From contig NZ_JAKVTW010000001.1 of the NCBI RefSeq assembly GCF_022489065.1, positions 496,001-560,000 of the forward strand: a stretch of 64,000 nucleotides of DNA. The letters are read 5' to 3'. This DNA is from Vreelandella neptunia (lineage in GTDB: Bacteria > Pseudomonadota > Gammaproteobacteria > Pseudomonadales > Halomonadaceae). The translations under genes were made by a program, and so were the position numbers. Of this stretch, positions 16,224 through 24,280 are shown in pieces. The notes beneath the pieces were generated by a model. The model was given only the letters and a program-made list of their open reading frames with translations, did no database searches and was not told the DNA's origin. Position 1 is the stretch's first letter. Every line of letters begins with the position of its first letter.

Positions 16224-16253
16224 ATAGCCACGCATTTTGCGTGGCTATTTTTT
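16224..16253 (+). terminator. Rho-independent terminator of efp
   Basis: An 11-bp stem (ATAGCCACGCA / TGCGTGGCTAT) with a three-base loop is followed directly by six T residues, 26 bases after the efp stop. Confidence 0.92.
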
Positions 16254-16297
16254 GCTCGGAACTAATCTGTATAAAATTGTTTGTACAAGGAGTAGTG

Positions 16298-17278
16298 ATG
16301 GCCATTGATTGGCAGCCCTCGGCGTCTATTGAAACGCTGCGCGAGCGTGCGCGGTTACTAGTCAAAGTGCGGGCATTTTTTGCCCAGCGTGACGTGTTGG
16401 AAGTCGAAACGCCGGTATTGGGGCAGGGGGGCAGTACCGATGTTCACCTGGTATCGCTGCATACGCTGGCGCGCACTGATAAAGGCCAGCGCCGTCTCTG
16501 GCTACAAACCTCTCCTGAATTTCATATGAAGCGCCTTTTAGCCGCCGGCAGTGGGCCGATATTTCAACTCGCCAAAAGCTTTCGCGATGGTGAAGTGGGT
16601 AGCCGACACAATATCGAATTCACTATGCTTGAGTGGTATCGGCCGCAGTTTACGCTGACTAAGCTAATTGATGAGACCGCGACGCTGATCCTGTCGTTAC
16701 TCCCCAGCTTCCCAGGCCCTGTCGTGCACTATCGCTACAGGGAGCTATTTCATACTCACTTAGAGATTGATCCCTTTACCACGTCCGTGGAAAAGCTACG
16801 TTTGGTGGCTGCTAAGCGGGCGCAAATGCCTACCCAATCGTTAGCTAATGAGGGGCGGGATACCTGTCTTGACCTGCTCATGAGCGTGGTGATTGAGCCG
16901 CAGCTAGGCCAACATGAGCTCAGCGTAGTGATCGATTATCCGAGTAGTCAGGCATCGTTAGCGCGCCGTCATCAGGATTCTGATGGTGAATGGGTGGCTT
17001 CTCGCTTCGAGCTGTATCTCAATGGCATTGAGCTGGCAAACGGCTACGATGAGTTAACAGATGAGGCTGAGCAGCGCGCGCGTTTTGCGCAAGATAATGC
17101 TGAGCGTCGCCGTTTAGGGTTGCCGGAAGTGGACGTTGATGAGCGCCTGCTGGCAGCACTTGAGCACGGAATGCCTGAAGGCGCTGGAGTAGCGCTGGGG
17201 ATTGATCGTTTGATTCAGTTGGCACTGGGCAAAGCACGCCTGGAAGACGTGCTGGCCTTCTCAACGCCTAATTGCTAG
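16298..17278 (+). CDS. epmA: EF-P--(R)-beta-lysine ligase
   Basis: A 326-residue class II lysyl-tRNA synthetase homologue (GenX/PoxA) without an anticodon-binding domain; it attaches beta-lysine to Lys34 of EF-P. Class II motifs are visible: motif 2 around [12 protein letters not shown] and motif 3 GVALGIDRL near the C-terminus, with the substrate segment [17 protein letters not shown]. The ATG at 16298 has AAGGAG six bases upstream; an upstream in-frame start would run into the efp terminator. Its stop overlaps that of the convergent psd gene. Confidence 0.96.
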   Translation: MAIDWQPSASIETLRERARLLVKVRAFFAQRDVLEVETPVLGQGGSTDVHLVSLHTLARTDKGQRRLWLQTSPEFHMKRLLAAGSGPIFQLAKSFRDGEVGSRHNIEFTMLEWYRPQFTLTKLIDETATLILSLLPSFPGPVVHYRYRELFHTHLEIDPFTTSVEKLRLVAAKRAQMPTQSLANEGRDTCLDLLMSVVIEPQLGQHELSVVIDYPSSQASLARRHQDSDGEWVASRFELYLNGIELANGYDELTDEAEQRARFAQDNAERRRLGLPEVDVDERLLAALEHGMPEGAGVALGIDRLIQLALGKARLEDVLAFSTPNC

Positions 17279-18126
17279 CCACCAACGGTAGTGGGCATAG
17301 CGCCTAGCGACTCCCCCATACTTACCATGGTGGCGGGGGGGATGTCTGCGAAGTTAACTTGGTTGGCAAAGCACATAACCACCGTTGAACCGAGCTTGAA
17401 GCGACCCATCTCGGCGCCTTTTTCTAGAGTGATCGGTTGGCCAAACTGCATGCGCTGAGGGTGACCTGAAAGCGGTGTCACCTGCCCGGACCAGACGGTT
17501 TCGATAGCAGCGACAATCATTGCCCCCACTAGCACCATGGCCATTGGGCCGTGTTCGGTATCAAAGATACATACCAGGCGTTCATTACGGGCGAACAGCC
17601 CCGGCACGTAGTTGGCGGTGGCTTGGTTTACCGAGAAGAGCCGACCTGGGACGTAGATCATTTCCCTCAGTGTGCCGGTTACCGGCATATGCACCCGGTG
17701 GTAGTCCCGTGGCGATAGGTAGACGGTGGCAAAGCTGCCGCCCAAGAACTCTTCTGCCAGGGTCGTGTCGCCGCCGAGCAGGGTTTGGGCGGAGTAGGTG
17801 TGGCCTTTGGCTTGTACCAGTTGACCTGCCTGAAGGCGTCCAAATTGGGAGAGCGTGCCATCGGCGGGGCTGAGGATGCCTTCGCCAAGTGGGCGGGCAT
17901 CGGCTTTTAGCGCGCGGGTGAAAAAGTCGTTAAACGTGGCGTAGGCGGTGGGGTCGGGTTCCTGCGCCTGGCTCATATCGACATTAAAGCGTTTGATAAA
18001 CGCCTTGATCAAGGTGTCTTTTACCCAGCGGTTGTCGCATTGGGCGAACTTGCCGGTCAGGCGCGAGAGCGCATGGTGGGGCAGCGGATACTGAAGTAGC
18101 GAAAAGGCTTTTTGGGAAAGAGTCAC
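17275..18126 (-). CDS. psd: Phosphatidylserine decarboxylase proenzyme
   Basis: A 283-residue inner-membrane-associated enzyme that makes phosphatidylethanolamine. The self-cleavage motif LGST is at residues 245-248, so cleavage before Ser247 would give a long beta chain and a short pyruvoyl-bearing alpha chain. Other family marks are ADGTLSQFG and [14 protein letters not shown], which includes the catalytic His. The gene is convergent with epmA with overlapping stops. Upstream lies the folded repeat at 18170-18334, so its promoter must fall within or beyond that element. Confidence 0.97.
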   Translation of the reverse strand: MTLSQKAFSLLQYPLPHHALSRLTGKFAQCDNRWVKDTLIKAFIKRFNVDMSQAQEPDPTAYATFNDFFTRALKADARPLGEGILSPADGTLSQFGRLQAGQLVQAKGHTYSAQTLLGGDTTLAEEFLGGSFATVYLSPRDYHRVHMPVTGTLREMIYVPGRLFSVNQATANYVPGLFARNERLVCIFDTEHGPMAMVLVGAMIVAAIETVWSGQVTPLSGHPQRMQFGQPITLEKGAEMGRFKLGSTVVMCFANQVNFADIPPATMVSMGESLGAMPTTVGG

Positions 18127-18169
18127 AGTGGTTACTTTTTGACAGTGGCTTTAAGTGGCATATTGCCAT

Positions 18170-18334
18170 TAAGGGCTACCCCGGTGACAGGTCTACGAGG
18201 GGGCGCTGTGACCCCTTCCATGGGCGCTAAATTTGCCATCTGACCGCCATGGATGGCGGAAATGCCGGAATGGTATGGAACATTTTCCGGCCATGGCAAA
18301 TGACCCCCTCTACGACCTGCCCCCGGCGCCCTTA
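18170..18334. repeat. 165-bp multi-stem inverted-repeat element (MITE-like)
   Basis: The ends TAAGGGC (18170-18176) and GCCCTTA (18328-18334) are exact complements. Inside them pair CAGGTC (18188-18193) with GACCTG (18314-18319), GAGGGGG with CCCCCTC-type sequence, and ATTTGCCAT (18231-18239) with ATGGCAAAT (18293-18301). Two inner hairpins are CCGCCAT-GG-ATGGCGG (18244-18259) and CCGGAA...TTCCGG (18265-18290). It fills most of the psd-sulfurtransferase gap (18127-18376) and has no credible coding content. The layout suggests a small non-autonomous mobile or dispersed repeat, or a structured leader. Confidence 0.7.
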
Positions 18335-18376
18335 GTCGATTGCGCAGTTACTGTAAACAATTACAGTGAGTATTCT

Positions 18377-19219
18377 TTACTTCTCAATCGGCGTGTCGTC
18401 TCGGTTGCCCCATTCACCCCAGGAGCCCGCATAGCCGCGCATATTAAATCCCAGCGCCTTGCCCACCAGCCAGGTAAAACTACTGCGGTGGTGGCTCTGG
18501 CAGTGGGTGGCGATTTCCATATCCGGCGTCAGGCCTAATGCGCCTAATTCGGTAATGAGTTCGGCGTAATCGCGTATGCGCAGCGAGCGGTTGCGATCCA
18601 TGGCGTGGAGCCAATCCATATTGACCGCGCCCGGTATATGGCCCATGTGTTTATTGTTACCGCGAACGCCATCGTACTCATCTTTGGAGCGGGCATCCCA
18701 TACCGCGAATTGCCTGTCGTTGATCTTCTCTTTGATCTCGTCGCAGGTGATCAGGGCCTTGGGGTTGAGAATCTCAGCATGGTAATCGCTGGGAGTCGGA
18801 GCCGTGGGTTCGCTGCTCTCTTCAAGCCTTGCGTCCCGCCAAGCGTGAATGCCACCGTTTAAATAGGAGTAACGGGTGTGGCCAATCAAATCTAGCGTCC
18901 ATAGCAGCCGTGCTGCCCAGCCACCGCCTTCGTCATCGTAAGCCACCACATGGGTGTCACGGGTCAGGCCTAAGGCACTAAATAGCCGCGAAAGCGCCTC
19001 GACACTGGGAGCATCGCTGGGTACTGGCCCTTCACCGCGTAACAAATAGCGAAAATCGAGAAAAATAGCGCCAGGTACATGGCCTTGGCGATAGCTGTCG
19101 CCGTTGACCGGCACATCGATAATCAGTAGGTCAGGATTATCCAGGTGTTCTTGCAGTTGTTCGGGTTCAACGATCAGCGGCAGCAGGTTGGCTTCTGACG
19201 ATTGGCGCTCAATACTCAT
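18377..19219 (-). CDS. Two-domain sulfurtransferase (rhodanese, RhdA/SseA type)
   Basis: A 280-residue tandem rhodanese. The N-terminal domain (residues ~10-130) is non-catalytic; the C-terminal domain carries the persulfide-forming Cys240 in the loop CQSHHRS. This resembles the CQTHHR loop of Azotobacter RhdA rather than the CGSGVT loop of mercaptopyruvate sulfurtransferases. Thiosulfate:cyanide sulfurtransferase activity, or sulfur delivery for Fe-S or thiol homeostasis, is thus more likely. GHIPGAVNMDW is the usual pre-loop motif. rsgA ends 18 bases upstream on the same strand, suggesting co-transcription. Confidence 0.92.
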   Translation of the reverse strand: MSIERQSSEANLLPLIVEPEQLQEHLDNPDLLIIDVPVNGDSYRQGHVPGAIFLDFRYLLRGEGPVPSDAPSVEALSRLFSALGLTRDTHVVAYDDEGGGWAARLLWTLDLIGHTRYSYLNGGIHAWRDARLEESSEPTAPTPSDYHAEILNPKALITCDEIKEKINDRQFAVWDARSKDEYDGVRGNNKHMGHIPGAVNMDWLHAMDRNRSLRIRDYAELITELGALGLTPDMEIATHCQSHHRSSFTWLVGKALGFNMRGYAGSWGEWGNRDDTPIEK

Positions 19220-19237
19220 GGGTAACTCCTGTCAACG

Positions 19238-20257
19238 TTAGCCATTTAAGCTATCGAGAATGCGTCGATAGCTGGCAAAGCGTGCTGAATGAATCTTGCC
19301 TGCGTCTACCGCTGCGAGTAAAGCGCAGCCGGGCTCATTGCGGTGGCGGCAGTCACGGAACCGACAATGACCAATATAGTCGTGAAACTCAATAAAGCCG
19401 TCGGTGACTTCCTGCTCATTAAGGTGCACCAAGCCAAACTCGCGAATACCTGGCGAGTCGATCAGATCGCCATCAGCTACTTCTTCACGGCTCATGGTGT
19501 AGAGGCGTGCTGTGGTGGTGGTATGGGTGCCTTTACGGGAATCTTCCGAAAGCGCGCCAATGCGCAGGGTTTCGTCGGGTAGCAGTAGGTCAATCAAAGA
19601 TGACTTGCCGACGCCGCTTTGGCCAACAAACACTGACGTGCGGCCTTCAAGCTGGCTGCGCAGCTCATCGAGCCCGGTGTCTGTGGCGGTGGTGGTACGT
19701 ACCACGGGGTAGCCCAAGTCGCGATAGCGCTCTAGGAGTTTGCCTAGTTCGCCGCCATCTTCTGGCAATAGATCGGTTTTGTTGAGCACCAGCACCGGGG
19801 CAATACCTGTGGCTTCGGCAGCCACTAGGTAGCGGTCAATGAGGTTGGCGTGGGGCGCGGGTTCCACCGCAAATACAATCAGCAGTTGATCGATATTGGC
19901 GGCGACCGGTTTGAGTAGGCCTCGGGCGTCGGGGCGCTTGAGCACGCTATCGCGCTCTTCGCGGGCGACCACTACGCCGGAGCCTTCTTGCCCCGCGCGC
20001 CAGATCACTCGATCACCGGTGACCAGGCCGTCTAAATTGGCACGTAAGTGGCAGCGCACCGGCTCGTTATCGTTGTTACGCACCTCAAGGGTGCGCCCGA
20101 AGTGAGCAACGACACGGCCTGGCTGTTCGGCACCGTATTCGCCAGCGGCGAGCTTTTCAGCGTCCTGCACATCACGCTTTTCAGCGCGCTGGGCACGTTC
20201 CGCCTGGACTTTCTCGACTCGCCACTGCTGCTGGCGACTTAATTTACGTTTGCTCAT
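19238..20257 (-). CDS. rsgA: Ribosome small-subunit biogenesis GTPase
   Basis: A 339-residue circularly permuted GTPase that acts late in 30S maturation. It has an N-terminal OB fold (GRVVAHFGRTLEVRN), then the G motifs in permuted order: LNKTDLL (G4), GQSGVGKSSLI (G1) and DSPGIREFG (G3). The C-terminal zinc knuckle is CRFRDCRHRNEPGC. The basic N-terminus SKRKLSRQQQWRVEKVQ is normal for the family. It is divergent from orn across the palindromic gap and is the first gene of the rsgA-sulfurtransferase unit. Confidence 0.97.
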   Translation of the reverse strand: MSKRKLSRQQQWRVEKVQAERAQRAEKRDVQDAEKLAAGEYGAEQPGRVVAHFGRTLEVRNNDNEPVRCHLRANLDGLVTGDRVIWRAGQEGSGVVVAREERDSVLKRPDARGLLKPVAANIDQLLIVFAVEPAPHANLIDRYLVAAEATGIAPVLVLNKTDLLPEDGGELGKLLERYRDLGYPVVRTTTATDTGLDELRSQLEGRTSVFVGQSGVGKSSLIDLLLPDETLRIGALSEDSRKGTHTTTTARLYTMSREEVADGDLIDSPGIREFGLVHLNEQEVTDGFIEFHDYIGHCRFRDCRHRNEPGCALLAAVDAGKIHSARFASYRRILDSLNG

Positions 20258-20267
20258 GTCTACCCGA

Positions 20268-20300
20268 TGCTAGGTACAATAGGCTCTATTGTACCTAGCA
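20268..20300. promoter_or_regulatory. Perfect 15-bp inverted repeat in the rsgA/orn divergent promoter region
   Basis: TGCTAGGTACAATAG and its exact complement flank a three-base centre (GCT). Each arm contains TACAAT, a good -10 hexamer, so the same motif reads outward on both strands. A TTGCTC at 20250-20255 is a possible but widely spaced -35 for orn. The element could be a symmetric operator, a pair of overlapping promoters, or a leader hairpin. It has no T-run. Confidence 0.6.
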
Positions 20301-20413
20301 AAGGTGTCATTGTATTTATCTAGTCGCCAAGCTGGCCTGTATAGCTGCTCGACGGGCTTATTTAAGGCACACTTGCACGATGTTAATGGTCATTTGGGCA
20401 AAGGATAACGGTA

Positions 20414-21010
20414 ATGAGTAACGAAACGACGGATGCAACGGCGCCACGCGATGATCTACTGGTATGGATTGATCTCGAGATGACCGGTTTGGATCCCAAT
20501 AAAGAGCGCATCATTGAAGTAGCCACACTTATTACTGATGCGGACTTGAACGTAGTAGCTGAGGGGCCAGTGATTGCTGTGAAGCAGCCCGATAGCCTGC
20601 TAGCGCAGATGGACGATTGGAACCAGAAAACCCATGGCGAGTCGGGCTTAGTCGCCCGGGTGAAAGCCAGCCAAGTGGAAACAGCTGAAGCCGAGCAGCA
20701 AACGTTGGCGTTTCTGCAGCAGTATGCAGTGGCGGGCTCCTCGCCGATGTGCGGTAACAGTATCCATCAGGATCGTCGGTTTTTAGAGCGTGAGATGCCT
20801 GCGCTGCTTAACTTTTTCCATTACCGTAATCTGGATGTGTCGACCATTAAAGAGGTGGCCAAACGTTGGAACCCTGGTGCACTGGCGGGCTTTAGCAAAC
20901 AGAATGTGCACTTGGCGATGGACGATATTAAAGAGTCGATTGCTGAACTGGCTCACTACCGCAGTACGTTTTTACGCGTTGATCAGCGCAGCGACGAAGA
21001 GGAAGAATAG
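20414..21010 (+). CDS. orn: Oligoribonuclease
   Basis: A 198-residue DEDDh 3'-5' exonuclease that degrades di- to pentaribonucleotides, including pGpG from cyclic-di-GMP turnover. Exo I is [11 protein letters not shown], Exo II includes [16 protein letters not shown], and Exo III is [13 protein letters not shown] with the catalytic His upstream. The N-terminus carries a short extra tail ([14 protein letters not shown]) and the C-terminus is very acidic (RSDEEEE). It is convergent with queG with 16 bases between stops. Confidence 0.97.
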   Translation: MSNETTDATAPRDDLLVWIDLEMTGLDPNKERIIEVATLITDADLNVVAEGPVIAVKQPDSLLAQMDDWNQKTHGESGLVARVKASQVETAEAEQQTLAFLQQYAVAGSSPMCGNSIHQDRRFLEREMPALLNFFHYRNLDVSTIKEVAKRWNPGALAGFSKQNVHLAMDDIKESIAELAHYRSTFLRVDQRSDEEEE

Positions 21011-21026
21011 CTAAGAAGAGTAGCGC

Positions 21027-22154
21027 TTAAGAGGCGTCAGTGGCGATACGTTCACCGCGCTTGAGGAACTGCTCCTCAAGCGCCCAGGCGACATGTTCGC
21101 GTACTAGCTCACTTGGATAGGCTCTACGCGCCCACAGCGCCGCTTCTACAGCTTTGTTCCAGGGCGCATTGCCAAGGCCGATAGCGATATTGCGCAGCCA
21201 GCGGTCATAACCAATGCGCCGGATGGGGCTGCCAGCAGTTTTATCCAGAAATTCTGCTTCGCCCCAGGCAAACAGGCTGATAAGCGATGCGCGGTCTAGG
21301 TCATGGCGCGGTGCAAAGTCATTTTCCTGAGTCGTGCGGGTAAAACGAGTGAACGGACAGACCAGTTGGCAGTCGTCGCAGCCGTAGATACGGTTGCCCA
21401 TGGCACGGCGAAACTCGACTGGGATGGCGCCATGCAGTTCAATGGTGAGATACGAAATGCACTTGCGGGAGTCGACCACTTTATCGTCAACAATAGCCCC
21501 GGTGGGGCAGGCGGTTTGGCAGGCGCTACAGCTGCCACAGTGTTCGTGCTCAAAAGGCGCATCAACGGGCAGCGGTAGGTCGGTATAGAGTTCGCCAAGG
21601 AAAAACAGCGAACCCGCTTTAGGATTAAGCAGCATGGCGTTTTTACCGAACCAGCCAAGCCCGGCTTTTTGAGCCAGTGCGCGCTCCATCACCGGCGCTG
21701 AGTCGACAAAGGCACGGTAACCAAAAGCGCCGACTTCCTGCTCGATTTTTTTGGCTAATAGAGCTAACCGTTTGCGGATTAGCTTGTGATAATCACGCCC
21801 TAAGGCATAGCGGGAAACATAGGCGCGGCTGGGCTGGCCGAGTACCTTGGTGCTTTCCACTTCAGCGGGCAGGTAATCCATACGCACGCTGATAATGCGC
21901 TGAGTGCCGGGTTCAAGCTCCGCTGGACGGGTGCGCTTGGTGCCATGCTTGGCCATAAAGCCCATTTCGCCGTGGTAACCCTCATCCAGCCACGCGTCTA
22001 GATGGGCTTCATGCGCCGACAGTTCAGTATCGGTGATGCCTACCTGCTGAAAGCCCAGCTCGCGGCCCCAGGTTTTAACCAGGTCGGCAAGGCGGGCCAG
22101 CGTTTCATTCGTCAATGCTTGGCGAGAATGTGCAAAGGCAGTGGAATTCGGCAT
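21027..22154 (-). CDS. queG: Epoxyqueuosine reductase
   Basis: A 375-residue cobalamin- and iron-sulfur-dependent reductase that completes queuosine in tRNA. Two ferredoxin-like cluster motifs are visible: CGSCSACQTACPTGAI and CDDCQLVCPF, preceded by the DUF1730 region (DYLPAEV, GRDYHKLIRKRL) and AGLGWFGKNAMLL. The C-terminus carries HEAT-like residues (AVEAALWARRAYPSELVREH). The gene is divergent from nnr, as in many gammaproteobacteria. Confidence 0.97.
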   Translation of the reverse strand: MPNSTAFAHSRQALTNETLARLADLVKTWGRELGFQQVGITDTELSAHEAHLDAWLDEGYHGEMGFMAKHGTKRTRPAELEPGTQRIISVRMDYLPAEVESTKVLGQPSRAYVSRYALGRDYHKLIRKRLALLAKKIEQEVGAFGYRAFVDSAPVMERALAQKAGLGWFGKNAMLLNPKAGSLFFLGELYTDLPLPVDAPFEHEHCGSCSACQTACPTGAIVDDKVVDSRKCISYLTIELHGAIPVEFRRAMGNRIYGCDDCQLVCPFTRFTRTTQENDFAPRHDLDRASLISLFAWGEAEFLDKTAGSPIRRIGYDRWLRNIAIGLGNAPWNKAVEAALWARRAYPSELVREHVAWALEEQFLKRGERIATDAS

Positions 22155-22259
22155 GGTTATTCAAACAAGTCAGTCAAATAGGTAGTCAATCAACAGCAAG
22201 GTGTTAAGCGCGCTATGCTAACGCATTGGCAGCCCTCACAACATGCAAAAGGAGCGATT

Positions 22260-23753
22260 GTGTCGATCCCGAATACTTCCATGCTACGCCCACTATATAA
22301 AGCCGCCCAGGTGCGCGAGCTTGATCGACGCACCATCGCTGGCGGTATTGATGGCTTTGCACTGATGCAGCGCGCCGCCTCAAGTGCTTGGCATAGTTTC
22401 CGCTCACGCTGGCCCCAAGCGCGCAGCTTAACCGTAATGTGTGGAAGTGGTAACAATGGCGGCGATGGGCATGTGCTTGCGGCGCTCGCCATGCAGTCAG
22501 GTCTCAAAGTACAGCGGATTACGCTAAAACCTATTGAGGAATTAAGCGGAGACGCGGCGCGTGCTGCGCAGCTGGCAACCTCTGCAGGAGTAGGTTGCGA
22601 GGAGTGGCGCGCAGGGGTCGAGCTAACCGGCGAGGTCATTATCGATGCGCTGCTGGGAACCGGTTTAACGGGCGATGTAGAGGGCCGCTTCCGCCGAGCT
22701 ATCGAAATGATCAATGCTGCACACCGGCCGGTGCTGGCGATTGATATCCCCTCTGGCTTGGTTGCTGATACCGGCGCAGTGACCAGTATTGCCGTTAAAG
22801 CGGCCTGTACGGTGACGTTTATTGGCGATAAGGTCGGGTTGCATACAGGGGATGCCCCTGCTTACACCGGCGAGATAGATTTTCGCCCCTTGGGCGTTAA
22901 AGCTCAGGCCTATTTTGATATTCCCCCTGCTGCATGGCGGCTGGATGATTCGCTATTAGCGGATGCCTTTTCACCACGCCTACGCACCAGTCATAAAGGT
23001 TCCATGGGGCACGTTTTGGTAATGGGGGGCGCTCCTGGTTTTGGTGGTGCGGCGCTACTTGCTTGCCAAGCGGCCGCGCGAATGGGGGCGGGTAAAGTGA
23101 GTTTAGCGACGGCGCCTGAGCATATTACCGCTAGTTTGGTACGCTGCCCGGAAGTAATGGCCCACGGCGTGCGAGGTGGTGCTGAAGCGGCTGAGTTACC
23201 CAGTAATGCGGATGTTGTGGTGGTTGGGCCTGGGCTTGGCCAAGCCGCATGGGGGCAGGCTGTACTGCAAACTGCTTTGCAGTCAGACGCACCGTTGGTG
23301 GTCGATGCCGATGGATTGAATCTTTTGGCCCGTCAGTGGCCTGATGCCCGGCGCGATAACTGGATATTGACGCCGCACCCGGGCGAAGCTGCACGGTTGT
23401 TGGGCTGTTCCGTCGCGGATATTCAGGCCGATCGTCCCGCCGCCGCTCAGGCGCTTCAGCGTGCGCGGGGTGGCGTAGTGATTTTAAAGGGGGCGGGAAG
23501 CCTCATCGCGGGCCCCAGCGGATTAGTCGTATGCCCCTACGGGAACCCCGGTATGGCCAGCGGTGGCATGGGCGATGTGCTAAGCGGCATGCTGGGAGCG
23601 TTGGTTGCTCAGCGGGGTGATGTGGAGTTTAGCGCTTGGCTAGCCACCATGGTGCATGCGTTAGCGGCAGATCGCGCAGCAGAGAAAGAAGGCGAACGTG
23701 GCCTGCTGGCCAGTGATCTGGCATCCTATGCGCGAATATTGATTAACCCGTGA
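22260..23753 (+). CDS. nnr: Bifunctional NAD(P)H-hydrate epimerase / ADP-dependent NAD(P)H-hydrate dehydratase
   Basis: A 497-residue repair enzyme for hydrated NAD(P)H. The N-terminal YjeF epimerase domain shows CGSGNNGGDGHVLA and DALLGTGLTGDV. The C-terminal ribokinase-like dehydratase domain shows HKGSMGHVLVMGG, LTPHPGEAARLLG and the ATP-site motif GNPGMASGGMGDVLSGM. The start is the GTG at 22260, with AAAAGGAG five bases upstream. An ATG 15 codons earlier has no ribosome site and adds unrelated residues. It overlaps the tsaE region and begins the long plus-strand operon. Confidence 0.96.
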   Translation: MSIPNTSMLRPLYKAAQVRELDRRTIAGGIDGFALMQRAASSAWHSFRSRWPQARSLTVMCGSGNNGGDGHVLAALAMQSGLKVQRITLKPIEELSGDAARAAQLATSAGVGCEEWRAGVELTGEVIIDALLGTGLTGDVEGRFRRAIEMINAAHRPVLAIDIPSGLVADTGAVTSIAVKAACTVTFIGDKVGLHTGDAPAYTGEIDFRPLGVKAQAYFDIPPAAWRLDDSLLADAFSPRLRTSHKGSMGHVLVMGGAPGFGGAALLACQAAARMGAGKVSLATAPEHITASLVRCPEVMAHGVRGGAEAAELPSNADVVVVGPGLGQAAWGQAVLQTALQSDAPLVVDADGLNLLARQWPDARRDNWILTPHPGEAARLLGCSVADIQADRPAAAQALQRARGGVVILKGAGSLIAGPSGLVVCPYGNPGMASGGMGDVLSGMLGALVAQRGDVEFSAWLATMVHALAADRAAEKEGERGLLASDLASYARILINP

Positions 23754-23764
23754 AGGCAGCTCAG

Positions 23765-24280
23765 ATGCAGGTGCAATTAGACAATGAAGAGGCTCAGGTC
23801 GCGTTTGGCGAAGCGCTAGGACACGTGTTGCAGGGCCGTGGGTTGGTGTATCTGGAAGGCGAGTTAGGTGCCGGCAAAACCACTTTAACACGGGGCATTC
23901 TGAGGGCTTACGGTTATCAAGGGGCGGTTAAAAGCCCCACCTATACGCTGGTAGAGCCTTATGAACTGGGTTCCCAGCGTATCTATCATCTGGATTTGTA
24001 CCGTTTATCTGACCCTGAGGAGCTTGAGTTTATCGGCGGTCGCGACGTGTTGGCTGATGATGCACTCAGTATCATTGAGTGGCCCAGTCGCGGGTTAGGC
24101 TGGTTACCATTGCCTGATCTCCGTATTTTGTTAGAGGTGGCGGCTCAGGGGCGATTAGTCTCTTTAACGGCTTGTAGTGAGCTGGGTAAACGTATGCTGG
24201 CATTATTTCAGAGCCAGGTCAGTGAAGTAAATAAGTTAAGCGACGACCAGCTGGAGAGTGGTGTGATTCAATGGAAATGA
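23765..24280 (+). CDS. tsaE: tRNA threonylcarbamoyladenosine biosynthesis ATPase
   Basis: About 171 residues. TsaE is the ATPase partner of TsaB-TsaD in t6A37 modification of tRNA. Walker A is ELGAGKTTLTRG, followed by VKSPTYTLVEPY and the metal-binding YHLDLYRL, and IEWPSRG. I use the ATG at 23765; a GTG at 23750 that overlaps the nnr stop is also possible. The C-terminal ~25 residues (FQSQVSEVNKLSDDQ) extend beyond the E. coli protein. The 3' end overlaps the amidase start by ten bases. Confidence 0.95.
   Translation: MQVQLDNEEAQVAFGEALGHVLQGRGLVYLEGELGAGKTTLTRGILRAYGYQGAVKSPTYTLVEPYELGSQRIYHLDLYRLSDPEELEFIGGRDVLADDALSIIEWPSRGLGWLPLPDLRILLEVAAQGRLVSLTACSELGKRMLALFQSQVSEVNKLSDDQLESGVIQWK

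Noticed and set aside
18233-18538. 101-codon plus-strand frame over the psd upstream repeat
   Set aside because: It crosses the hairpin-rich element and the 3' end of the sulfurtransferase gene; the frame is incidental.
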